Part shown: positions 15,164 to 24,703 of the stretch, in pieces
Layout of the letters: each line of letters starts with the position of its first letter
Position numbering within the stretch: position 1 is the stretch's first letter
Assembly (NCBI GenBank): GCA_017557785.1
Contig: JAFYYA010000031.1
Span: forward strand, 1-52,473
Length of the DNA stretch: 52,473 bases
From: Salinivirgaceae bacterium
GTDB taxonomy: Bacteria > Bacteroidota > Bacteroidia > Bacteroidales > SZUA-534
Direction: 5' to 3'
Position numbers and translations under genes: made by a program
Notes under the pieces: generated by a model
What the model was told of the DNA's origin: nothing
Databases searched by the model: none
Seen by the model: the letters and a program-made list of their open reading frames with translations, nothing else

Positions 15164-17113
15164 TTATGATTTGCGTTTTCGTTGTTTTTCCAAATCTGTT
15201 TTCAACCAGACGAGTCGCTTGCTCACGAACTCTTTAATCCACGCCACTTCTTCGCTGTAGGTGCGATGCTTGGGCTGCGTGGTGTTAAAGTTGAAGTTTG
15301 CATCAAATCCACCAAACATCGTGGAATCCATTCCAGGCATAGGAAAGGGGAATGCACCAAAGCCACCAGCGGAATCCATACCTGGCATCGGGAATGGAAA
15401 TCCACCAAAACCACCAGCAGAGTCCATTCCTGGCATTGGAAATGGGAATGCACCGAAACCACCAGCAGAGTCCATTCCGGGCATTGGAAACGGGAATTCA
15501 CCAAATCCGCCAGCAGAATCCATTCCAGGCATCGGGAAAGGGAATGCACCGAAACCACCGGTCGAATCCATTCCTGGCATTGGGAAGCCAAAGCCCATAT
15601 CTTCAAAGTCTTCGGGGCTGAAATCCATTGCAGCGGGGTTGTTCATATCGAACCCGGAATCGGTGTAATAGTTCACCGTATCGACCGATGCAGAGAGTGC
15701 CAGTTGTGCTGCCATCGAATCGATGTGAGCCATAATGGTGGCTGAATCGGCAAGCATTGCATTCACTTTTTTCAGCAGAAGGCCGGTGAATTCAGGGTCA
15801 CGCATCATCCGGTCGAACCAGTCGGCTTTGGCAATGTGGTAGCCTTCGGGTTGGTTGTAGAAAGCCATATCGTTCTCGCCGCCGAAGCCCATTGCCAGGC
15901 CGCCCAGACCGCCTTCGTTGCCAAACGGATTGCCGCCAAAGGCAAGGTCGAAATCCCAAATCGGGCCCATCCTGATGATGCCGTCCGCCATAATGTGGCA
16001 GAAGCAACTTGTGAACATATTGCCGTCGAAATCCTTGCTTAACTCTTTGATTAGCAGCCAATCGACAAAACTTTCAAGGTCGATGAGCGTCTTGTAGCCG
16101 GATTCAGGGTCAAGAAAATCGGGGCCGTAGAGCACTGTTTCGAATCGGTCGAGAATGCGCTTGGCTTCGGCCACCACTTCGCGGTCGTTTTTTTTCTTGC
16201 CTTTCAGCGATGTATCTTTGACGTTGAAGATGTTGTTGGTTTTTGCGCCGATAATGTCGCCGCGTCCGGCTTTGCGGTCGGCTTCAATCAGATAGTCGCC
16301 CGGCACGCGCTCTTTGGTGGTTTTAGCCTGCTCGCAAAGGTAGTAGTTGCCGCAGTGGCGGCCATTAAGTACCAGTTCGACGTGCTGCCCGTGGGGTGTC
16401 CAGTCGAGATTAGTATAGTTTTGCCCCAGATAGTTGGCCAACTCGTTGCGCATAAACGACGGGTCATAAAAATTGGCCAGCAGACACCAGCGCTTGCCCT
16501 TCGGCATTCCCAAAAGTCCTGCTTTCTTCTTCAGTTTCAGAGCATAGGGCCGTTTTACCTTGACTGACCACGTTGAGTTGCCGCGTCCCCTGATTTGCAG
16601 GTCGGGCTCGTTGGTTAGGTAGTCAATTTCACCGCTTGCGCGATAGATGGTCATCATGGTGCTGTCCATCCATTTGTGCTTGCTTGTTATTGGTTTTGAG
16701 CCATTGGTGTTGATGTAGATCACCGGAAGGCCGCTGTTGAAAACCATTACAGTGTAGGTGTGCTCATTGCCTTTCGCCACCACTTTATATTGTACTGGCG
16801 CACTGAAATCGACAATGCTCTCGCCGCTTGTCTGCTGCGCGTTGCCAACAAAAACTTTCGCTTTTGGACTTGCGCTGAATGCTGGTTTTAGTTTGAAATC
16901 TACAAGATACGGAATGAGAATTTTAATGGTGTCGCCCGAAACAGAGGCTGAGTAATCACTGAGTAACTGCCTGTTGTCGGCTTGTAACAGACTGAAAGTC
17001 AGTAGTTGGTTATTGGCAGTGTGTTTCTCGGTAGCCGCGGCCGATGTTGGAAGGCAGCGGCTCACAATGAGCACCGCCACAAGCAGTTTTTGCAATGTCC
17101 GTTTATTTTGCAT
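15164..17113 (-). CDS. CotH-like kinase-fold secreted protein with repeat tail
   Basis: 649 residues from the ATG at 17113 (MQNKRTLQKLLVAVLIVSRC signal peptide). After a beta-rich N-terminal region (about 35-130) comes the CotH domain, an atypical protein-kinase fold: LQIRGRGNSTWSV, KRPYALKLKKKAGLLG, WCLLANFYDPSFMRNELA, CGNYYLCEQAK and the metal-loop motif GPIWDFDLAFG. The C-terminal part carries a 16-residue repeat, GGFGAFPFPMPGMDSA and variants, encoded by the 48-bp minisatellite at 15323-15600. CotH proteins in spore formers phosphorylate coat proteins; the substrate here is unknown. Confidence 0.88.
   Translation of the reverse strand: MQNKRTLQKLLVAVLIVSRCLPTSAAATEKHTANNQLLTFSLLQADNRQLLSDYSASVSGDTIKILIPYLVDFKLKPAFSASPKAKVFVGNAQQTSGESIVDFSAPVQYKVVAKGNEHTYTVMVFNSGLPVIYINTNGSKPITSKHKWMDSTMMTIYRASGEIDYLTNEPDLQIRGRGNSTWSVKVKRPYALKLKKKAGLLGMPKGKRWCLLANFYDPSFMRNELANYLGQNYTNLDWTPHGQHVELVLNGRHCGNYYLCEQAKTTKERVPGDYLIEADRKAGRGDIIGAKTNNIFNVKDTSLKGKKKNDREVVAEAKRILDRFETVLYGPDFLDPESGYKTLIDLESFVDWLLIKELSKDFDGNMFTSCFCHIMADGIIRMGPIWDFDLAFGGNPFGNEGGLGGLAMGFGGENDMAFYNQPEGYHIAKADWFDRMMRDPEFTGLLLKKVNAMLADSATIMAHIDSMAAQLALSASVDTVNYYTDSGFDMNNPAAMDFSPEDFEDMGFGFPMPGMDSTGGFGAFPFPMPGMDSAGGFGEFPFPMPGMDSAGGFGAFPFPMPGMDSAGGFGGFPFPMPGMDSAGGFGAFPFPMPGMDSTMFGGFDANFNFNTTQPKHRTYSEEVAWIKEFVSKRLVWLKTDLEKQRKRKS
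15323..15600. repeat. 48-bp coding minisatellite in the CotH-like gene
   Basis: The unit recurs exactly every 48 bases, at 15323, 15371, 15419, 15467, 15515 and 15563. It encodes 16 residues rich in Gly, Phe, Pro and Met. Differences between units are mostly silent, which shows selection on the peptide. Copy number is expected to vary by slippage or recombination. Confidence 0.93.
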
Positions 17114-17343
17114 AATTAATTGTAAATTTGACAATTATAATCTAAAAATGACACTGCAAATGTCGGATTTTTTGTTTCCAATCAAAATTAAGTTCGATAT
17201 TCAATTCAACTTTGCCGCCAATTGGTTGTTTTCGGCGGAAAACACGAAAAACAGGCATTTTTTGCTGACTAATTGCTGCTGCTCGAATACCAAACAACGT
17301 TTATGTCTTGAAAATGATGCATATACGAGCGTCAGCAAACAAG

Positions 17344-17374
17344 AAAAAAGCGTCTCCTTTTGAGAGACGCTTTT
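17344..17374. terminator. Hairpin terminator after the duplicated-domain lipoprotein gene
   Basis: Stem AAAAGCGTCTC / GAGACGCTTTT with a short loop and flanking A and T runs, 64 bp downstream of the minus-strand gene ending at 17438. Confidence 0.85.
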
Positions 17375-17437
17375 GTGTCAATGAGGCTTGATTTTTGCAT
17401 CTCTGCCAATATTTTACATTTTAATTTCAACCATCAG

Positions 17438-18856
17438 TTACGGTTTATAGACTGGTCGAACCGAACTTCCGCAGCAGCGGTAACTTCCCATCATGCCCAC
17501 ATCGCTGTTGGAGAATGCTATCACCACTGCAGACCTTGTAAAGATGTTATCATGCGATTTGCCCCAATAGAAGCCCGTTCCGCTATCCCAGTGAAGAGCG
17601 GGATTGTATTCGCCTGCAGCAGGAAGGAAAATATGGGTGTCGTTCAATGAGTAATTGTTTGATGGAGTCCCCAAAGCATACACTTTTAGTCCTTTATCAG
17701 ATTGGTCTTTAACTTTATATACAATATAACCACACACATTAGTACCATTATAATCGGTGGTCCAAACCCAATAACACTCATTAATCAACTCCCACATTTG
17801 GTCTTCCGTGGGCATTGTCCAATTGCCCCCCCAGTTTGCCTGAGCGGCATCGTCATTCGGCTCAAGCGTTGTTTTGTTGTCGCCAGAATACTCGCTGTTG
17901 TACCAGATGCCGAAATAATCATCGGCAACCTGATATTTGTTGATAGCCAATGAGCTCTCATCCTTTTCTGCCATGTGCTTATAATCAAACCAGTAAAAGT
18001 CAAAAGCATCTGTTTTTGCAGTGGTCTCGCCCCAGGCAAAAAAGCCGCCACTCTCAGCTGGAGTGTTTGCTCCCACATTGCATGTTGCCCACAATTTGCC
18101 CGAAGGCAAGCCAAGGTCAACGGCGTCATGGCCTTGGGTGCTGCCGTTTTTGGGGCATACAGGGCGAATCGTATTACCATCGCAGCGGTCGCAATAATCT
18201 ATTACTGGGTTGCTATCGAAGAAATAGAGCGTTTGGGCATAGTATGTTGCTTGGCCAAGCGTAGCCGACCAATAGCGTCCCGTGCTGTCGGGGAAGTTTC
18301 CACCATTATAGAAACCTGCGGTCGGGAGGAAAATTGAGTTGTCATTGCCGCTAACTACCAGACCAGACTCCCCGGTGTTGTTGTAGTTATCGGTCCAATC
18401 GGTTTTGCATTTGCTGAGTAGTTCTTCAAAGTCGGCGATGGTCGGAATAGTCCAGTCGCCACCCCAGTTTGCGGCAGCGGCATCGTCGTCGGCTTCGAGC
18501 GTTGTTTTGCCATCGCCAATGAAAGTACCTTTGTTCCAGTCGCTCGTCTCACGGTCATTGTTTTGATACTTGTTGATTGACTGCCAGTCGGTTCCGCCTG
18601 GTGCCATGTGGAGATAATTGCTCCAGTCGTAAGTATCTTTCGATTTTGTTTCACCCCATGCGAAGTAGTCGCCGTAGTCCCACGGATTTTTGGCTCCCAC
18701 ATTCATTTTCGCCCATCGGGTTCCGCTTGTGAGCCCTAAATCAACCGAATAGTCGATTGTGTCGAATTTAACTTTGTCATCATCATTGTCGTGACAAGCG
18801 ACAAATGCCGCTGCAACTGTTGCAGCCAACATTACTTTTGAAAAAAGCTTTTTCAT
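17438..18856 (-). CDS. Lipoprotein with two tandem FISUMP/DUF1566-like domains
   Basis: 472 residues; lipobox AAFVAC with Cys21, followed by the acidic spacer HDNDDD. The rest is one domain of about 205 residues present twice. Shared landmarks are VDLGLTSGTRWAKMNVGA / VDLGLPSGKLWATCNVGA, GDYFAWGET / GGFFAWGET, KTTLEADDDAA / KTTLEPNDDAA, WGGDWTIPT / WGGNWTMPT, IFLPTAGFYN / IFLPAAGEYN and GNTIRPVCP / GSSVRPVYK. This resembles the Fibrobacter major-paralogous and DUF1566 families of surface lipoproteins, whose function is not known. The gene is monocistronic. Confidence 0.8.
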   Translation of the reverse strand: MKKLFSKVMLAATVAAAFVACHDNDDDKVKFDTIDYSVDLGLTSGTRWAKMNVGAKNPWDYGDYFAWGETKSKDTYDWSNYLHMAPGGTDWQSINKYQNNDRETSDWNKGTFIGDGKTTLEADDDAAAANWGGDWTIPTIADFEELLSKCKTDWTDNYNNTGESGLVVSGNDNSIFLPTAGFYNGGNFPDSTGRYWSATLGQATYYAQTLYFFDSNPVIDYCDRCDGNTIRPVCPKNGSTQGHDAVDLGLPSGKLWATCNVGANTPAESGGFFAWGETTAKTDAFDFYWFDYKHMAEKDESSLAINKYQVADDYFGIWYNSEYSGDNKTTLEPNDDAAQANWGGNWTMPTEDQMWELINECYWVWTTDYNGTNVCGYIVYKVKDQSDKGLKVYALGTPSNNYSLNDTHIFLPAAGEYNPALHWDSGTGFYWGKSHDNIFTRSAVVIAFSNSDVGMMGSYRCCGSSVRPVYKP

Positions 18857-18964
18857 AGTTGTTAGTTTAAGAATGTTGTCCGAATGTAAGAAATATCAGT
18901 CTAAACCGCGAATTCCAATCGATTTGGGCAATCTTTTTATGGAAGTTTCCCGTTTTTTCCTCGA

Positions 18965-20905
18965 TTACCGCTTTTTTTTCGTTTTTCCGCCGAAATTTCC
19001 CTTTTTCGCATCGAAATTTCCGCCCTTTCGGCCATCGTTCTGCTTGAAATGTCCGTTGCCCGATTTCCCGGTTTTCGGTGTGTAGGCAGGGCCGGAGAGC
19101 AGTCCCATCTGCCGCAGTTCGGAGTCAATCTCGCGGCGGAATTCGGGCTTGTACCAGAAGAAAAATTTGCGCTGCTCGAGTTTCTCGTCTTTGGTTTTGG
19201 CCGTGTACACGGGCTTCATTGTGTAGGGGTCGATGCCCGAATAGTAGATGGTGGTCGACAGCGTCATTGGTGTGGGCGTAAAGTCCTGAACCTGTTCGAG
19301 TTTGAAGTCGAGTTTCTTCGTCTCAAGCATCAGCTGGGCCATATCGCGTTTGGTGCTTGCGGGGTGGCTCGAGATGAAGTATGGGATGAGTTGCTGGCAA
19401 AGTCCGGCATCGCTGTTTTCGGCCTCGAAAATGCGGTTGAACTGCTTGAACAGCGCAAACGGCGGCTTCCGCATCATACGCAGAACATCATCGGAAGTGT
19501 GCTCCGGCGCCACTTTCAGTCGTCCCGACACGTGGTTTCGGATAACCTGACGGATGTATTCCATTTTGTCGGGCGTGGGTTTGTCGTAGTTGAGCAGCAG
19601 GTCGTAGCGGATGCCGCTTCCGATGAAAGCCTTTTTTATGCCGGGCAGACTGCTGATTTTGCGATATAGTTTTGTCAGTGGCTCGTGGTTGGTATTCAGG
19701 TTTTTACAGATGTTCGGGAAGATGCACGACGGTCGTTTGCATTTCTCGCAAATGGTCGTGTCTTGCCCATGCAGATTGTACATATTTGCCGACGGGCCGC
19801 CAATATCCGACAGATAACCCTTGAAATCAGGCATTTGAATCACCTTCTCAATTTCACGTAGAATCGACTCCTCGGAACGGCTCACCACAAACTTGCCCTG
19901 GTGCGCCGATATGGTGCAGAACGAGCAGCCGCCGAAACATCCGCGGTGCAAGTTCACCGAGTGGCGAATCATCTCGTAAGCCGGGATGGGCTTGTCTTTG
20001 TAGCGCGGATGCGGCAACCGGGTGTATGGCAGGTCGAACGAGAAATCGACTTCGGCCTGTGTCCACGGCTCGTATTGCGGATTGACAACCAGCAGTTTGT
20101 CGCCCATAAGTTGCAGAATGCGTCGAGCGTGCCATTTGTTCGACTCTTCTTCAATTGTCTTGAAATCAACGGCATATGCAACCTTGTCTTTCAGACTTTT
20201 TTCGAAGGATGACAGCATAATGTCATCATCGGTCCGGATTTTCGATTCCTCGCTTGCCGGACGCAGATAGCCAATTTGCGGAATGTCAAACATTTGCTCA
20301 ATGCTGTCGCCGCGCTTGAAACGGGTGGCGAGTTCAATGAGTGTTTTTTCGCCCATTCCGTAACTCAAAATATCGGCTTTTGTATCGACTAAAATACTGG
20401 GTTTCAACTCATCGGCCCAATAATCGTAATGCACAAATCGCCGCAGCGACGCCTCAATTCCGCCCAAAACAATTGGCACATCGGGGTAGAGTTCTTTCAG
20501 AATATTGCAATATACAACCGATGCATAATCAGGCCGTTGGCCGGCAATTCCACCGGCGGTGTAGGCATCATCGGAACGACGACGTTTGTTGGCGGTGTAG
20601 TGGTTCACCATTGAGTCCATCGCGCCAGCCGACACACCGAAAAACATCCGCGGACGTCCGAATTTGCGGAAGTCGCGTAGGTCGTCGCGCCAGTTGGGTT
20701 GCGGCACAATGGCCACTTTTAGCCCCTGCGATTCAAGCACGCGCCCAATCACTGCCGCCCCAAACGACGGGTGGTCAACGTAGGCGTCGCCGCTGAACAG
20801 AACCACATCGGGCTGGTCCCAGCCGTGCATGGCCATCTCTTTCACCGATGTCGGAAGCCAGTCGGTGGGGCTGTGGTTGGCGTATAGATTTATTGCTTGT
20901 TGCAT
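18965..20905 (-). CDS. YgiQ-family radical SAM protein
   Basis: 646 residues, no signal peptide. The radical SAM cluster motif GCFGGCSFC places the three cysteines at about 323, 327 and 330. Upstream is the B12-binding-like N-terminal module (DVVLFSGDAYVDHPSFGAAV, PIVLGGIEASLRRFVHYDYW). APEHTSDDVL and PYFISSHPAST are typical of YgiQ. The last 40 residues are Lys/Gly/Asn-rich and probably disordered. The reaction catalysed by YgiQ proteins is not established. It is divergent from the DPP11 gene. Confidence 0.94.
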   Translation of the reverse strand: MQQAINLYANHSPTDWLPTSVKEMAMHGWDQPDVVLFSGDAYVDHPSFGAAVIGRVLESQGLKVAIVPQPNWRDDLRDFRKFGRPRMFFGVSAGAMDSMVNHYTANKRRRSDDAYTAGGIAGQRPDYASVVYCNILKELYPDVPIVLGGIEASLRRFVHYDYWADELKPSILVDTKADILSYGMGEKTLIELATRFKRGDSIEQMFDIPQIGYLRPASEESKIRTDDDIMLSSFEKSLKDKVAYAVDFKTIEEESNKWHARRILQLMGDKLLVVNPQYEPWTQAEVDFSFDLPYTRLPHPRYKDKPIPAYEMIRHSVNLHRGCFGGCSFCTISAHQGKFVVSRSEESILREIEKVIQMPDFKGYLSDIGGPSANMYNLHGQDTTICEKCKRPSCIFPNICKNLNTNHEPLTKLYRKISSLPGIKKAFIGSGIRYDLLLNYDKPTPDKMEYIRQVIRNHVSGRLKVAPEHTSDDVLRMMRKPPFALFKQFNRIFEAENSDAGLCQQLIPYFISSHPASTKRDMAQLMLETKKLDFKLEQVQDFTPTPMTLSTTIYYSGIDPYTMKPVYTAKTKDEKLEQRKFFFWYKPEFRREIDSELRQMGLLSGPAYTPKTGKSGNGHFKQNDGRKGGNFDAKKGNFGGKTKKKR

Positions 20906-21092
20906 AACTGATTATTGCCCCCGCAAAATACTATAGTTTTTGTTTTTTTTCGATGCGAGTTTTTATGAACGTTGATTTTTAGGTTGATTTTCCAATTCAC
21001 CAATTCTGTTATCGGCAAGTTTTGCGTTTTTTTTCGCAAAAAAAGGTCTGTTGCCAAATTTTACTATTTTTCCGAACCAAAAACTATACATT

Positions 21093-23234
21093 ATGAAACG
21101 CTTAATCGTATCGCTGTTAGGAATTTTTGTCGCATTGACAATTCGCGCCAACGAAGGAATGTGGCTGCCTTTTCTGCTCGAAAACAATATCGGTGAAATG
21201 AGCGAGATGGGGCTGCACCTTACGGCTGAAGATATTTACAGCATCAACCAATCGTGCCTGAAAGACGCGGTTGTGGGCTTTGTCGACCTCGACAGGCCAT
21301 TCCATCATTTCTGCTCTGGTTCAGTCATTTCGGCACAGGGACTCGTCATTACCAACCACCATTGCGGACTCGATGTGGTGCAGCAGCATAGTTCACTTCA
21401 AAACGATTATATCACCAACGGATTTTGGGCCATGAATCAGTCAGATGAGCTAGGTGGAAATAAGATTGGAGTCTGCTTTCTGCGACGGATGGAAGATGTG
21501 ACGGCGCAGGTGCTCGATGGTGTGAACGACACAATGCCAAGTGACAAGCGAAGCATATTGATATCAAATAATATATCGAAAATCGAACAAGCAGCTTCGA
21601 CCGACTCAACTCTGAAAGCACATGTTGATGCCTTTTATTGCAGCAATGAATATTATCTGTCAGTGTATGAGATATTTGAAGATATCAGATTAGTAGGTGC
21701 ACCACCTATTTCAATAGGAAAATTCGGCGGCGACACCGACAACTGGGTATGGCCGCGACACACGGGCGATTTCACAATTTTTCGCATCTACGCCGACAGT
21801 TTGAATCGTCCGGCACCCTACTCCATCGAAAATGTGCCGTATCGCGCAAGCAACTATCTGAAAATTAACGCAAAAGAGAAGCATGAAAACGATTTTGTGA
21901 TGCTGATGGGCTATCCGGGAACCACAAATGAGTATCTTCCTTCGTTTGCCGTGGAAGCCACACAAGATGTGTTCGACCCGATTGTTGTGGAAATTCGCGG
22001 TAAATCCATTGATATAATAAAGGAACGGATGCGCAACGACCAATCGGTGATGATAAAATACACTAGCAAAGTCGCAAGTTTGGCCAATGCATGGAAGAAA
22101 CTGCAAGGAGAACGTAACGGTCTGAAAAACAAACATGTGGTTGATCAAAAGCGTGAGCGCGAAAAGCAAATGCTGGCGTGGATTGCCGAATCTGATGAAC
22201 GGAAGCAATTGTACGACAATCTGTTGGATGATTATGAAGCCGACTATATAGAATATGTAAAACACAACCGAGCATGGCTGCTTATGAGCGAAACAATCTA
22301 TAAATCGGAAGCTCTCACAGTTTGCCGCAAAATCAAAACACTGATCAACGAAAATATGGAAGACAGCCTGCGCCGCGCTCAAATTCTTGATTATCTGAAT
22401 GAATTTTATGCCGATTACGATTCGGAAACCGACATATCTGTCACACAGATGTTGATTAACGAATATTTGGCCAACGCCCAACCCGAGCATGTGCCAGCCA
22501 CACTAAAAAAATGGAACAATACAGCATCTTTTGCGGCAGCCTACCATAAATCGATGTTCACAACACCATCAACAGCCATTTCTTTCTTCGAAAAGCACTC
22601 AGTTGTGAACGAAAAAACATTGCTCAAAGACCCGCTTTACAAGCTCGCCAGCGAAACTAACGACATCTACAACACCAAAATCAGCAAGCCGCTTTCTCAG
22701 ATTCAACGCAAAAACAACCACCACCAGCGGCGATTTATGCAGTTGCAGCGCGAATGCTTTGCCGACAAGCGTTTCTTTCCTGACGCAAACTCAACATTCA
22801 GAGTAACATACGGACAGATCCGCGGTTTCCGTCCGTCCGATGCTGTGGTTTACGGTCCGTTCACAACTCTTGGCGGTGTAATGGAGAAATGCGATATGGA
22901 TATTTACGACTACACCGTTCCCGACCGTCTGAAACAACTATTTGCCGCCAATGATTTCGGCACATACTGTAACGCTGACGGTACAATGCCTGTTGGTTTC
23001 ATAACAACATGCCACACCACCGGCGGCAACTCCGGCAGTCCGATTTTCGATGCCGACGGCAATCTTATCGGCCTTAATTTCGACCGAGTGTGGGAAGGAA
23101 CAATGAGCGACCTTCAGTTCGATGCCGACATATGCCGCAATATCGGGCTCGACATCCGCTACGCACTTTTCATCATCGACAAATATGCAGGGGCGCAGCG
23201 ACTGATTGACGAGATGGAAATAATCGGTAACTAA
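21093..23234 (+). CDS. dpp11: Peptidase S46 dipeptidyl-peptidase, DPP11 type
   Basis: 713 residues from the ATG at 21093 (signal peptide MKRLIVSLLGIFVALTIRAN). The catalytic triad of family S46 is visible: His in TNHHCGLD (89/90), Asp216 in DTDNWVWPRH, Ser647 in GGNSGSP. Arg665 in NFDRVWEGTMSD lies 18 residues after the Ser, the spacing of Ser655 and Arg673 in Porphyromonas gingivalis DPP11, where this Arg selects Asp/Glu at P1; DPP7 has Gly there. It is therefore predicted to remove dipeptides with an acidic second residue in the periplasm. Confidence 0.93.
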   Translation: MKRLIVSLLGIFVALTIRANEGMWLPFLLENNIGEMSEMGLHLTAEDIYSINQSCLKDAVVGFVDLDRPFHHFCSGSVISAQGLVITNHHCGLDVVQQHSSLQNDYITNGFWAMNQSDELGGNKIGVCFLRRMEDVTAQVLDGVNDTMPSDKRSILISNNISKIEQAASTDSTLKAHVDAFYCSNEYYLSVYEIFEDIRLVGAPPISIGKFGGDTDNWVWPRHTGDFTIFRIYADSLNRPAPYSIENVPYRASNYLKINAKEKHENDFVMLMGYPGTTNEYLPSFAVEATQDVFDPIVVEIRGKSIDIIKERMRNDQSVMIKYTSKVASLANAWKKLQGERNGLKNKHVVDQKREREKQMLAWIAESDERKQLYDNLLDDYEADYIEYVKHNRAWLLMSETIYKSEALTVCRKIKTLINENMEDSLRRAQILDYLNEFYADYDSETDISVTQMLINEYLANAQPEHVPATLKKWNNTASFAAAYHKSMFTTPSTAISFFEKHSVVNEKTLLKDPLYKLASETNDIYNTKISKPLSQIQRKNNHHQRRFMQLQRECFADKRFFPDANSTFRVTYGQIRGFRPSDAVVYGPFTTLGGVMEKCDMDIYDYTVPDRLKQLFAANDFGTYCNADGTMPVGFITTCHTTGGNSGSPIFDADGNLIGLNFDRVWEGTMSDLQFDADICRNIGLDIRYALFIIDKYAGAQRLIDEMEIIGN

Positions 23235-23359
23235 ATATTTATTGGAAAGCAATGTTTTATATCGAATATCAAAAGCGTATTTTTTTTCGCACACCGATGT
23301 CAAACGAATAAAACTTTCATTTACTTTGAGCCGTTAATTCTTATTTATTGATGGAATAA

Positions 23360-23785
23360 ATGAACCCTATCTTGAAAAAACTAAGTCTTACCAGCGGTAA
23401 GACCGTTTTGATTCTTAATTCCCCCAAAGAATTTCTGCAATTACTTAAAAACGAAGGCATTGATGCACACACAGAAGTGGAAGACTACTATAGTTATGTG
23501 CAGATTTTTGCCGAAAATCGTAATGACGCCGAAAATCTGCTTAACGAAGCGATGAATGCAGTTGAAACTGATGGTAAACTTTGGTTTTGTTATCCCAAAT
23601 CGGGAACTGATTTGAACGAAAAAACCGTGTTTGACCTGCTGAGTGAATACGATTTGTCGGGTGTGGCAAAAGTTCCTCTCAATGAAAAATGGATAGCCAT
23701 ACACATTAGTTATAGCGATGAAGCTGAAGACGATGATTTTGAGCAAGAAAAAGGCGGAAAATTCAGGGGTGGATATGACGAGTAA
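23360..23785 (+). CDS. Small acidic protein, DUF3052-like
   Basis: 141 residues, no signal or membrane segment. The pattern KTVLILNSPKEFLQLL, a central AENLLNEAMNAVETDGKLWF, CYPKSGTDLNE and VPLNEKWIAIHI resembles the short DUF3052-type domain found in many bacteria; function unknown. The C-terminus is acidic (DEAEDDDFEQE) and ends in a Gly-rich tail. The gene follows DPP11 by 125 bp and is closed by its own terminator. I am sure it is a gene but not of the family name. Confidence 0.7.
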   Translation: MNPILKKLSLTSGKTVLILNSPKEFLQLLKNEGIDAHTEVEDYYSYVQIFAENRNDAENLLNEAMNAVETDGKLWFCYPKSGTDLNEKTVFDLLSEYDLSGVAKVPLNEKWIAIHISYSDEAEDDDFEQEKGGKFRGGYDE

Positions 23786-23802
23786 ACTGTCGTTGACAAC
23801 CA

Positions 23803-23838
23803 CAAAAAAGACCCTACGTAACTGTAAGGTCTTTTTTT
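23803..23838. terminator. Hairpin terminator after the 141-residue gene
   Basis: Stem AAAAAGACC(c)TAC / GTA(a)GGTCTTTTT with one mismatch, 6-base loop and a long T-run. Confidence 0.88.
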
Positions 23839-23901
23839 TTGCGCATGCCATCAGTCGGAAATTACTTATAGATACGTACACTTCATATGGCCTGATCATA
23901 A

Positions 23902-23930
23902 AAAAAGGAAGAACCGAAGCCCTTCCTTTT
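23902..23930 (-). terminator. Hairpin terminator of the hexuronate operon
   Basis: Stem AAAAGGAAG / CTTCCTTTT about 10 bases apart, with A-run on the side that becomes the U-run of the minus-strand transcript, 22 bp after the eda stop. Confidence 0.75.
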
Positions 23931-23952
23931 AGTCTAATGCGCTGCTTATTAA

Positions 23953-24621
23953 TTATTTGCGCAGCTCTTTAACAATTGTCAACGACTCTTTCACCTTGTT
24001 CTCAATGAAGGCCCAGTCGCCTTTTTCAATCACGTCTTTCGGTGTCAATTGTGAGCCAAGCCCGACGCAAGCCACACCAGCCTTGAACCAAGCTTCGAGG
24101 CTCTCGCGTTCAGGTGCCACACCACCCGACGGCATAATGTTCGACCACGGGCACGGTGCTTTGATGGCCTTCACAAACGATGGGCCGCCAACTTCCTTGC
24201 CAGGGAAAATCTTCACAATCTCGCAGCCCAACTCTTCGGCCAGATTTATTTCCGAGAGTGTGCCGCAGCCAGGCAACCACGCAATCTTGCGGCGGTTGCA
24301 GGTCTTTGCCATATCAGGATTGAGCGACGGCGAGACGATGAAGTTAGCACCTAACTGAATGTAAAGCGCAGCCGTTGCGGGGTCTACAACAGAGCCCACA
24401 CCCATTGCCATTTCGGGGCAAGCCGTGGCGCACCATTTGTTCACTTCAGCAAACACTTCGTGTGCATAATCGCCGCGGTTGGTGAATTCGAACACCCGCG
24501 CACCGCCTTTGTAGCAAGCCAGAACCACCTGTTTAACTTTTTCAACGTCAGCATTGTAGTACAATGGCACAATGCCAGTCGAAAGCATTGTGTTTAGAAC
24601 GTTCATTCTTGAAAATCTCAT
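23953..24621 (-). CDS. eda: KDPG/KHG aldolase
   Basis: 222-residue 2-dehydro-3-deoxy-6-phosphogluconate aldolase. The Schiff-base Lys137 lies in IVKIFPGKEVGG and the catalytic Glu45 in VFEFTNRG. Phosphate-binding glycines are in MPSGGV. It cleaves KDPG to pyruvate and glyceraldehyde 3-phosphate, the last step of hexuronate breakdown. It is the last gene of the operon, after kdgK and the four-helix-bundle insertion, from whose stop it is 82 bp away. Confidence 0.96.
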   Translation of the reverse strand: MRFSRMNVLNTMLSTGIVPLYYNADVEKVKQVVLACYKGGARVFEFTNRGDYAHEVFAEVNKWCATACPEMAMGVGSVVDPATAALYIQLGANFIVSPSLNPDMAKTCNRRKIAWLPGCGTLSEINLAEELGCEIVKIFPGKEVGGPSFVKAIKAPCPWSNIMPSGGVAPERESLEAWFKAGVACVGLGSQLTPKDVIEKGDWAFIENKVKESLTIVKELRK

Positions 24622-24659
24622 ATGTATTTGTTTTTAGTTAATATTTAATTTTTTTCTTT

Positions 24660-24691
24660 GAGAGTTAGAGAGTTAGAGAAGTAGAGAGTTA
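24660..24691. repeat. 8-nt tandem array, downstream side of four-helix-bundle gene 1
   Basis: Four units GAGAGTTA, GAGAGTTA, GAGAAGTA, GAGAGTTA in perfect 8-nt register. Its complement is the array at 25126-25181. It lies between the four-helix-bundle stop and the eda start. Confidence 0.88.
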
Positions 24692-24703
24692 GAAAATAAA
24701 TGG

